From Sclerotiophoma versabilis (lineage: Eukaryota > Ascomycota > Dothideomycetes > Pleosporales > Didymellaceae): DNA of 64,000 bases. The stretch's first letter is position 1. Each line of letters opens with the position of its first letter. The notes beneath the pieces are model-generated. The model made no database searches. It worked only from the letters and a program-made list of their open reading frames with translations, and was not told where the DNA came from. Of this stretch, positions 55,754 through 64,000 are shown piece after piece. Where the stretch lies: positions 1,426,001-1,490,000 of the forward strand of contig JAAROD010000015.1 of the NCBI GenBank assembly GCA_012274445.1. Direction: 5' to 3'. Both the position numbers and the translations under genes were made by a program.

Positions 55754-56505
55754 CTACTCGGTAGCAAGCACCTTCTTGATGGGCTCCGCGGCCTCGATGA
55801 ACTTTTCCACCATAGTGTCAAGCTTCGTGAGATCATCTTTGCCCTTCTTCACCTCCGCAATCAGCTTCTGCTTCTGCTTGAGCTTCTCTTGTCTCCGTTC
55901 CTCCAACTTTAGGCGGACTTGATGTTCATGCTCGATGCGTGCCGTCATGAGATCGTGTTCGGATAGATCTTTGTGTTCGGGGAATTCTTCGAGGTACTTT
56001 TCGACAGGTATGAGTGGTAGCTTCATGTATCTGTGACTGTGCAAGGCCATATTAGCTCCCTGGTCTTCCTCCATCTGCGGGCTTGTACATACTCGTAGTT
56101 CTCTGCCGCAGATATTTCAGACCGTAACGACTGCTCTTCATATTTGAGGTTGTGTAACCCCAGAATCAATGCATCATTCACCGCCTTGACATCGGCAGTG
56201 TTTGCCTTCTCTTCACGCACGCGCAGTACGCTTTGTCGGTACAGAGTTTTGATGATCGAGAGTTGTGCCCTGACGTACTTCTCCTTCTTCTCAATTTCGG
56301 TCCTGATTTGCTTCTCACTCTCTGCTGAGGCTTGCTCGCTCAGCGGGTGCGCAGCCTGGTAGTCCACGAGCTCATTGATGAGTGTCTTCAATTTCTGCAC
56401 TTCCTGGTAAAGGCGTGCATTGTGTGGCGTCTTTAGAAAGTCTGCAATGTTGAACGTCGAGAGGTTGGCAGGAAGTGTATCGCCTGACACCATCTGTTCG
56501 TCCAT
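55754..56505 (-). CDS. THO complex subunit, THOC5/FMIP-like
   Basis: Two exons: 56505-56093 and 56036-55754; 231 residues. THO couples transcription elongation to mRNA export in the nucleus. The protein is mainly helical. The first half is a coiled coil (RLYQEVQKLKTLINELVDYQ, LSIIKTLYRQSVLRVREEK, LGLHNLKYEEQSLRSEISA). The second starts after the intron with HRYMKLPLIPVEKYLEEFPE and HDLMTARIEHEHQVRLKLEE, which are the THOC5 marks, and ends in another coiled coil (KQKLIAEVKKGKDDLTKLD). The length is that of the short fungal form; animal THOC5 is much longer. The acceptor at 56037-56038 was chosen over one six bases downstream because it keeps the conserved H-R-Y. Family assignment is good. Confidence 0.85.
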
Positions 56506-58914
56506 GGTGAGTGGTGGTTGTGGTTACGACATAGCGGCCTACATGCGCTTCGACCCAACCCGCCAAGACAAAAGCACGCTAGGATGCAGCGCTTTGATTC
56601 CTTCCAGCTTCCAACTCAGGGACGCAGTCTTCGGTAATAAACATCCGTTGCAGCGTCCCATTGGACAGCCAGATCAGGTTCACACTGGACAGCCCTCTCA
56701 CAAGCAGTCCAGCCAAGATAACATCTCAGCATATAGTCTGACATGCTCGTATAGACAATCTTCTGCAAACGTCCGCGGCACGATTCTATTGAAGGTCGTA
56801 TTGGGCTTGCTTCTGTAACACCGCTACATTCACATACGATTTGCAGGCTTGGATTATCAGATCGACCCATAGCAGACGGCGGCTGCATTTCGGGTACTTT
56901 GAGGGTGTCTCGATCTGCTGTGCCGCACCGGACACGCCGCCCATACCCAGCCTTGGAACGCACTTGCAGTTGCTTGCAATCTGCTTGCATACAACTCTCT
57001 ATTGTGTCTGCTATTGTTTGGCGGCTGACACATTCGATAATGACTGACAACACAAAATCCCGAGTGACTAGTCGCAACTGTGGAGGGCCGAGAGGGTCCA
57101 GATGGTCGGTTTTTATACGCCATGGCGCGGCAGATTTGCATCTCCAGCCATGGTTCCAATAGTGCGGATACAAAGATCGCCCGCTTTCGCTTCTGAACCA
57201 TGACAGCACAATCTCGTACGCCGAGCAGCAGATCCTGCCAGCTATTGGTGCTGTTCCGTTCGTGGTAATCCCTCGTGTTGGACGCTCACGAGAGTCAGTA
57301 ACATTTAACCTTTGGCCAGTGGTCGACGAAATGCCTGCAATGAACAAGCGCGAGACAGCTTGGCCCTGCAAAGCGACTAGGATCTTTACAGCTGTCACGC
57401 TAAGGTACGGCAGTCCAAAGCCTGCGAACCCAACAACCAAACCTTGATACACCAGCCAGATACAGAGAAAATGCAATGCAGCCATCCAACGAGGAAATTC
57501 TCCTAGGCTCGCCATGTGGAAACCAGGCCATGTTGAGGTCAACGTTGAGCCGGGCAGGTGCTCCGAATCGACTCAGACAATGACGGGCAATTCTCCGGTG
57601 GTAGATTCGCCTCGACTTTCCCAAGTGTTCCTCTGCACCAAGTCCAAAGAGTCAGGGGCACCATGACGCCTGGATGTGTCGAAGCTTCCGCGGAAACGGA
57701 TCTGGAGCCTCCAGTTCACAACATGTAAAGGGAGGCTCAGCTCACGTTATCCAGATGTGGCGTCTCTTGCAGACCTCGTAATCCAACATCAGACAAATTG
57801 CGACAACAACAACAATCCGTCATGTGAAAGTAGATCAACACTCGACGGAGTGTCTCGGCAACGTTGGTTGACGTGAAGCCAACGGCGGGATCCACAGGAC
57901 GCATGGAAATCCACCAACTAGCCCCAAACGCACACCCTTTCATGGGAGATTGAATGTCCATATAGGGCAGGTTGGCGCTGACCAATTTGTTTTTGTGTGG
58001 TTCGGCGTCCCTAACGTGCACCCGGCTTGTCAACGAACAGGTGGCTCGGCTCTCCTGTCCGCTACCATATACACAGTTTTATGAACAGTCACGATACGAG
58101 ACCGATGGAGGCAGGATTTGCATGCGAAGAATTGTTGTCAATACGGCAGTGCAGCATGTACAGGGACGTCCAGACAACTTGTGCAACAATATCCGCTTAA
58201 TTTGACGCCCAGCGCGGCGATCTACGATCAGATCTGCTGGGTCGCACGAGACGCAAAGCCAGCTGGACGTCACAACAAGAATCCTGGAGGATTCACACGC
58301 TGCAAATGAGATTACGCTAACGTTGGTGGCGGCACGGAAAGCATCCTTGTCGATTTGTGAAGCGGAGCCCATCTCATGTTTGTCTGCAATTGCACACGAC
58401 TCGTGAGATGAATTTCCGCCTTGCTGCAGTACCGAGCAAGCGAAATAAAGTTCACGTATGGAACTTGTTAAAAATTGACTACCAGTGTGCGTACGTGCCC
58501 ACGTGGCAGTGCGGCTGTCAGGGTTGTGGACATAACCTAGGATCCCCCTTAGGAACGATCCCGGATCTACGCCATCTGGCTGGCTGCACAGACGGGTGGG
58601 TCTTAGCGCTGGCTCGGGGGCAGGCGACGACCTGAACTTTATTCCGAGCCGTCGGTTGCCCTCGAATAAGTCAAGTCCATCACCAAAGTTCCACCCTGTG
58701 AAAGAACATGATTCGCCGATATGAGTTACCAAGCTTGGAAGCGCTTTTAAAGGTTTCATGCTCGCGTGGCCCAGAGCGGGCGGGCGGCGAGCGCGACCAT
58801 GGGACAAAGACTGGGCGAAGCTTGTAGTCAGGAACAAAAAGTCAGGGACGTCCCGGACCCTGAGGTCCCATTGCCTCGTCCTCTTCACATCTCTCCTTTC
58901 ACTCTGCTGTTGCA
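56506..58914. other. Gene-poor region upstream of the ankyrin gene
   Basis: This 2.41-kb gap lies between divergent genes. A 308-codon minus frame (56616-57542) starts with a hydrophobic stretch (AALHFLCIWLVYQGLVVGFA) but has no domain and poor composition further on. A 282-codon minus frame at 58079-58927 overlaps the start of the ankyrin gene and is a shadow. I see no defensible gene. Confidence 0.45.
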
Positions 58915-61725
58915 ATGGCTCCTCCAAAGAAGGAGACGTCTATCCAGTTATGCCAACGAGTAACTGCTCAAGGCAATACCATCTCCATTCGTATGCTTGA
59001 GTACCTTGGCACATCAAAGAATGCTATCCCAGGGTTTGAAGCTCTCGCCAATGTGTTCATTGAGCTTTGCCGAACATTGTGGTCTATTGAAGCTGGACTT
59101 ACAGAATCTGCCAAGAACCCTCGCAATGCCATCCCTGTCGAAGTCACACAGGATCTGGACAGGCGATTTCGTCAAGTCAGCGATGAGTTCACAGTCCTGC
59201 AGCAAATGGTAGTCAAGTTTGTGGACAACGATGCTGGAAAGGGCGGTGGTTTCGGACGACGATTCCGCATGATGTTCGCAGATACCGATGTCGACAAAAT
59301 GCGCGCAACTCTATCAAAAAGTCGAGACTCTCTCAAAGTCAGCTCGGCTATGTTCCGCTGGACAATAGGCGATGCTCGCGCAGATTCTACTATGGGCATC
59401 GGCTATACTGGCCTAATTGCTGCCCTGGAGCGCATCAATCCCAGCAAGGCGCCCTCTCTCCCACCTATTGGTCCTCCACCAGAGACTCGTCTTCCCAGCC
59501 CTCCAGCAAAGGATTTATCTCCTCAATCTGAGGTACTCCTGCCTCCGCACCGTCTTTTTGATAGGCCATCACTGAATGAATTACGACCGACACCCACCAA
59601 TTCTCACTCTTTCAGCCCCGATGTCCGACAATACGCGAGCGAAAGGTCATTGCGCCACGATGAAGACCTTGGTCTTTCTCCTGGCATTGTTGACTTACAC
59701 AAGAACTGGAGGGCACCAAGCGTCCGCTCAAGTGACACAACTGGCTCGGCCAGGGACACAATGTACACTAATAACACAAATCCTGCTCGGTACCACGCGG
59801 AACCGGTATATGAGGATCTGTCATTCGAAGATTCACACCGATCAAAGATGCTGATGGAAGAGAAAATGGCCGAACTCAGCGTCCACGAACGTTATATGCA
59901 CGAGAGCGGGCACTCTTACACGAAGCACGATCCCTCAAGGCTCGACTCTCCTATGACACCATCTTGGGCACCGCGACACCACACTGCCTCCAAAGCCTCA
60001 GGTGGAAGGTCCGCCATTGTAAACGCGGTGGAACAGAGGAAGCACCGAATCCTTGAGCAGCTGTTGGATGGTGGCGCAAGGGCAGAACCTCAGGTTGAGG
60101 CCGGCATGCTTCGAACAGCAGCTCAGAACCGTGACATTGAGAGTTTGGCGCTCCTTCTTCAGTACGGGATGGACGCCAACGGGTTCGACAGGGAGGGTGT
60201 TACACCGCTCTTTGCTGCTACCCTGGCTTCGTGCTTCGAAAGTGCAAAGATGCTTCTGAAGCACGGCGCCAATGCCAATCTTTCCGCTGGACCCAACTCG
60301 GAATCTCCCTTGTCTCTGGCTGCGAGCGAGAACCAGATCGACTTTGTTCAACTTTACTTGAGCAACGGTGGCGACGTCAACTTGATTATGGACAATGGAT
60401 CCACCACACTGGTCCAGGCCATGAACAAGATCGTCTCACCTAAGCTCGTTGATCTCCTGCTCACATCAGGTGGTGACCCCAATGCGAAGAATGGCGAAGG
60501 AACAACGGCTCTCTTCCAGGCCATCCAAGCGAACCGTGTCGATCTTATGACCGTACTCCTTGACCACGGTGCTAATCCCAACCTGCCTGGTCCTAAGCAC
60601 CCACTGTGGCCCTCGACATATAAGCCGAAGTGCTTGGCACTCCTCCTTGCTCGTGGCGCTGACCACAAGAAAACCCCTGGTGTTATGGAGTTGGCGTCGA
60701 GCTTGAAGAAGCTCGAATCAGTCAAGATTCTCGTCGAGGCTGGAGTATCACCCAATTTGAGGAAAGACGGCGTTTACACACCACTCTGCTCAGCTATCCG
60801 CGATGATAGCCGTGAGATCGTCACCTACTTGCTAGAGAACGGTGCGGATCCCAATTTCAACGCTTCAGAATACCCTGCCTTCAAATGCATTACACACAAG
60901 CGCATACATTTCCTGCCTCAGCTCATTGCAGCCGGCGTGGATCTGAACTCGCCAAAGGGCATCATGGAGACAGCCGTTCAGCACAACGACAAGGATGCGA
61001 TGATGTTGCTGTTCGACCACAACGTCAACCCGAATGACCGTACAGCCGAGGGCAACACTGCTCTTACAACCGCAATCCGGGAAGGCCGCAGCGACATGGT
61101 CGATCTGCTCCTCTCCCGCGGTGCAGACCCGGCTGTTCGTGGCCAGGATTGGCCCCTCTGCATGGCCGTCAAGCAGCCCGCTATTCTAAAAAGGCTTCTT
61201 GCCGCTACACCTAACCCCCGTGCCTTCCGTGGAGTTGTCGAAATGGCCGTTGTAGCCAACCAAATCGAATCTATTAAGCTCCTGCTCGCCGCCGGTGTCA
61301 GCGTCGAAGACAAAAACTGCGGTGTCTTCTCGCCACTCACCACAGCCATCCGCGAAGACCACAAAGATATTGTTCGCTACCTTCTCGATGTCGCCAACGC
61401 CGATATTAACGCCCCAGGCGAGCATCTCCCCATCGTTAAGGCCCTACGCAGATACCATGGCGACGCCGAGATCCTCACTATGCTGCTCTCTCGCGGTGCA
61501 GACATCAACAAGATGCACCGCGGCTGGAACGGCGTCCTGCAGGCCTTCGAGAACGGCGATGCGCAAATTCTCAAAATGATGATTGATATGGGCGGCTCAG
61601 TAGATTTGCAGGCCATCGACGAGAGTGGCAAGCCGGTTATCGACATCGTGACCGAGCGGGGTTGGGAAGAAGGTCTTGCGCTGTTGTTCCCTAATGCTAC
61701 GCTGGCGGCAAAGGCTAGGCAGTAG
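58915..61725 (+). CDS. Large ankyrin-repeat protein
   Basis: Single exon, 936 residues. The N-terminal 185 residues are a helical domain (ETSIQLCQRVTAQGNTISIR, FIELCRTLWSIEAGLTESAK, then DLDRRFRQVSDEFTVLQQMV) of the kind seen at the start of fungal repeat proteins. Residues about 190-375 are Pro/Ser-rich and probably disordered. From about 375 to 925 there are about 14-16 ankyrin repeats, many degenerate. Clear ones include GVTPLFAATLASCFESAKML, TTALFQAIQANRVDLMTVLL with DHGANPN, YTPLCSAIRDDSREIVTYLL with ENGADPN, and NTALTTAIREGRSDMVDLLL with SRGADPA. Ankyrin repeats bind other proteins; no catalytic domain is present. The start codon is the first ATG of the frame. Partner and role are unknown. 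Confidence 0.88.
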   Translation: MAPPKKETSIQLCQRVTAQGNTISIRMLEYLGTSKNAIPGFEALANVFIELCRTLWSIEAGLTESAKNPRNAIPVEVTQDLDRRFRQVSDEFTVLQQMVVKFVDNDAGKGGGFGRRFRMMFADTDVDKMRATLSKSRDSLKVSSAMFRWTIGDARADSTMGIGYTGLIAALERINPSKAPSLPPIGPPPETRLPSPPAKDLSPQSEVLLPPHRLFDRPSLNELRPTPTNSHSFSPDVRQYASERSLRHDEDLGLSPGIVDLHKNWRAPSVRSSDTTGSARDTMYTNNTNPARYHAEPVYEDLSFEDSHRSKMLMEEKMAELSVHERYMHESGHSYTKHDPSRLDSPMTPSWAPRHHTASKASGGRSAIVNAVEQRKHRILEQLLDGGARAEPQVEAGMLRTAAQNRDIESLALLLQYGMDANGFDREGVTPLFAATLASCFESAKMLLKHGANANLSAGPNSESPLSLAASENQIDFVQLYLSNGGDVNLIMDNGSTTLVQAMNKIVSPKLVDLLLTSGGDPNAKNGEGTTALFQAIQANRVDLMTVLLDHGANPNLPGPKHPLWPSTYKPKCLALLLARGADHKKTPGVMELASSLKKLESVKILVEAGVSPNLRKDGVYTPLCSAIRDDSREIVTYLLENGADPNFNASEYPAFKCITHKRIHFLPQLIAAGVDLNSPKGIMETAVQHNDKDAMMLLFDHNVNPNDRTAEGNTALTTAIREGRSDMVDLLLSRGADPAVRGQDWPLCMAVKQPAILKRLLAATPNPRAFRGVVEMAVVANQIESIKLLLAAGVSVEDKNCGVFSPLTTAIREDHKDIVRYLLDVANADINAPGEHLPIVKALRRYHGDAEILTMLLSRGADINKMHRGWNGVLQAFENGDAQILKMMIDMGGSVDLQAIDESGKPVIDIVTERGWEEGLALLFPNATLAAKARQ

Positions 61726-64000
61726 GTAATTTACCCTTGTACCCTACGTTAACTCACCAGCCACTAACGCATCGCAGAGATAAGCATCACAGGAGTTTTT
61801 CTATTTCGGATTGGAAGTGGATGAGTGCGTCATTGGAGCGTGGGGAGCGATACAGTTCAGGCGACGACACGCAGACAGTGTCGAGCGGCTGCATTCCCGG
61901 CTTGTAAAGGCAGCGGGAGCGGTGTGATGGTGTAATGTGTACAGGCATGATGTGGAAAGGCGTTTTTGGCATACCATTTGTCTTTTCAGCGTTTCCTTTG
62001 TTACTGCTATGTCGGGTTTGCGACAAAGGTGTTGTGCAGCGTTAACTCTCCCTTGTTGTAGTGCGATTTCTCGATAGAGTGTATATGGTATCTCGTATGT
62101 CAAATCATTAGACATGGCCATTTTCGCCTGTCTCAATCTCGTAGGACGCTGCGTCTTGATCAAACCTGTCAAATTGGCGTGTAATTACATGCCATAGGTA
62201 TGCGTGCACCACATACGGTGTTAATCGAATACTCAAAGCAATGGTCTTGATCTGATACAGGACACACCTCTTTGGGCCAGCAGCAAACAGCAGTGGTTCC
62301 GGGAGGCGTTGAGGTAGTGTAGTTCACGGTTGTCGGGCTGTCAGTCTTTTGTTCGAGCAAGTCCAACCTGATCGGCTAAGCGTCAAGTGGAAGTATGAAA
62401 ATTGATTGTGAAGGTTGGATGATCCTAACATACAATTTTGAGGTCGTTGTGACCTCTGTTACGAACGAGAAGTGAACATCCGTCGATTCGTTTGGAACGT
62501 GTAAAGAGAACCCCCAAGCCTTTATCCGAAACGGCAGTCTTTTGACAATGATAGCGTGAATGGTACAGGTGTAGAACGGCGAAGGTGATCGATCGAGTTT
62601 GTAATGAAACTGGGATAATGTGGGCTCTGGTAGAGACAAAACTTTCAAACGAAGCCGAAACCCCTCAACTTATGGTGTTGGTGTGTATGGTGCTATACCA
62701 GGGGTCGGTTGGTGAAGGAGAAGTGGTATGCGTGCCAAGACAGCGATATTTCCTGGTCGAATGTGCTGCCTATTGGGCCCTCAGCCCCTTTCGGCGCACA
62801 GCCAGATTGATGAGTTGCTCGTGGCGAACGACGGGTGCTCAGGGGTAAACGACGCGGAGCAGTGCGCACGGATGATGATGGCCAGGCTACCGAGCCGTCG
62901 TATAACCGCGAGGGTATGTGTATTGCCCTTGCGATGTTGGAGAACCAGCAGCAGCGCTGATAGCCTTCCAGGCAGCTTCAGCAGCCTCCTCACGCGACTG
63001 TTCGAGGTACCGATAATCTCGCCATAAGTGAGCTCGATACTCGCGACCGTTTACGAAGACACTGCTGGACCAAGCCGTCCTTACGCCTACGACTATATAT
63101 CAGCATACTTGAACTGCAAGAAGAAGACCGCTGCCAGTACGAACCTCGAGGATCAGAGTAGTCCTGGAATTGAGGCTGTGCAATCTGGTTTGTAGCGCAA
63201 TAGTCTGGAATGCTTAGCTCAGTACGACAGCGATATCGACAAGCATACGCTGAAGTTTCTGGACATAGCTTTCTGTGCCGTTGGATGCCATGACTAGGTA
63301 TGAATGGTCTGTCAAAGTTTGATAACAGAATCCTACCAAGGAACGTTGAGCGGGGGTGATTCTTGTAAGTGGGGATCTGTAAGGATCAAATTGCGCGCCG
63401 TCTCTGCAAAACAACACTTGCTATTGGGGACTTCAGCTCCATGTTTATAGTCTATGACAGCTGTCGGAGCCTCATTTTCTCAATCCTTCAACAGCTCTGT
63501 TGCCACACGGTCGCATCGAGGCCACCGTTCTTACCTGCTGTAGCACATATCATTCTCGAAGCATGCCATCAGCTCAATGCTATGCTGCGCTGGCAATCGT
63601 ATTCGCTGGTGATTGGGCCGCAGATGAGTCCGTGAGCAAGGAACTGCGGGGGCATTGGGGAGCAAAAGGCGGCAAATTCCCAATGCAAATCGTCAGAACC
63701 AGGCAACGCCATATATGACATGCTGCTTCGACCGTCAGGGACCGAGAATTTGGGCACCATAGACCAATCAGCTGGTGCGGAAGAAATAGTGAGAGCTGTT
63801 GCATTGCCATTAAGAGCTTGGGCTAATGTATGTGCTGGCACTTGAAGGACGACCGAAAGACTTGCAAGACTACCTCCTCAAGGCCGATGGATGCCATATG
63901 TGTTACGCAGATTGGCTCAGCATTCTTTCGGGCGACGATCCACTTACGGTAAAGGCAGAAGCGCGCCGTGCCGTTTCCGTTCCACTGTCAATCTGTCGGT
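61726..64000. other. Gene-poor right end of the window
   Basis: A 2.27-kb stretch with no confident gene. One possible spliced minus-strand frame at 62169-62648 is listed separately. The short frames at 63200-63850 have no recognised domain. Confidence 0.45.
62169..62648 (-). CDS. Possible spliced cysteine-rich protein (tentative)
   Basis: A minus-strand frame from an ATG at 62648 (MKVLSLPEPTLSQFHYKL) reaches a GTATGT donor after TTTSKL near 62432. A plausible CGATCAG acceptor near 62370 joins in phase to LDLLEQKTDSPTTVNYTTST and then a stretch with six cysteines (VCCWPKEVCPVSDQDHCFEY, NTVCGARIPMACNYTP) ending at TGA. The second exon has protein-like composition and Thr/Pro spacing, like small secreted proteins. 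No good signal peptide is seen in the proposed first exon, so either the start lies elsewhere or this is not a gene. Low confidence. Confidence 0.25.

Noticed and set aside
56616..57542. 308-codon minus-strand frame with an N-terminal hydrophobic stretch
   Set aside because: Only the first 60 residues look protein-like; no family recognised and no supporting introns. Kept as an observation in the intergenic entry.
58079..58927. 282-codon minus-strand frame overlapping the ankyrin gene start
   Set aside because: It crosses the promoter and start of the well-supported ankyrin gene on the opposite strand and has no domain.
1..64000. CRISPR arrays, phage or bacterial operons, secondary-metabolite clusters and intact transposons
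   Set aside because: No regularly spaced repeats, no transposase, integrase or reverse transcriptase domains, and no PKS/NRPS modules were seen; introns throughout show a fungal nuclear genome.

Overview
The window is nuclear DNA of a filamentous ascomycete (Pezizomycotina), most probably a Dothideomycete. The evidence is short GT-AG introns of roughly 43 to 165 nt, often with CTAAC-like branch sites; a compact mix of both strands; fungus-type orthologues (Pan1, Irc20/SHPRH-like ligase, Kin4-like kinase, Cym1, Mri1, a Pth11/rhodopsin-type membrane protein); and a cysteine-rich 'double zinc ribbon' family that I associate with Dothideomycetes. The order is inferred, not proven. I rebuilt 22 complete protein genes, one partial gene, one decayed paralogue and one intron-containing tRNA gene. 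Exon borders were chosen by hand from splice signals and reading phase; every stated model has a whole number of codons.

Layout. 1-5.1 kb: the partial start of an unknown gene, a PRA1/Yip3-type prenylated-Rab acceptor, two tandem J-domain proteins (an ER membrane one and a small soluble one), and a glycine-rich tail-like membrane protein. 6.2-8.6 kb: a Gts1-type ArfGAP/UBA protein with very long polyglutamine tracts and eight NPF motifs. 10.2-15.5 kb: a maleylacetate reductase-type iron alcohol dehydrogenase, an INA17-like mitochondrial protein, a tiny Ysy6/RAMP4 gene and an MFS drug-transporter-like gene. 16.7-21.6 kb: PAN1, divergent from a 78-residue coiled-coil protein. 21.9-32.6 kb: MRI1 (methionine salvage), an aldo-keto reductase, CYM1, taxilin and a nitronate monooxygenase. 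33.5-36.1 kb: a Kin4-like kinase. 39.8-47.0 kb: an amino-acid permease, tRNA-Gln(CUG), a secreted M20 peptidase and a rhodopsin/Pth11-like 7TM protein. 47.7-50.5 kb: a tandem pair of double-zinc-ribbon genes, one intact and one with two in-frame stops. 50.8-61.7 kb: the Irc20/SHPRH-like helicase-ligase, a THO-complex THOC5-like subunit and a large ankyrin protein.

How the genes fit together. Most are housekeeping genes with no shared pathway. A membrane-traffic theme is visible: the PRA1 protein, the NPF-rich ArfGAP, the EH-domain endocytic scaffold Pan1 and taxilin. A secretory and mitochondrial quality theme is also visible: the ER J-protein, Ysy6, Cym1 and INA17. No biosynthetic gene cluster, CRISPR array, intact transposon or virus was seen. 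Gene-poor stretches are 36.1-39.8, 44.1-45.9, 56.5-58.9 and 61.7-64.0 kb; they hold mainly simple repeats and, in two places, short unproven reading frames.

The least ordinary items are the tandem zinc-ribbon pair with one decaying copy, the mini-exons (3, 4 and 17 nt), the polyglutamine/NPF ArfGAP, and a possible spliced cysteine-rich gene near 62.2-62.6 kb.
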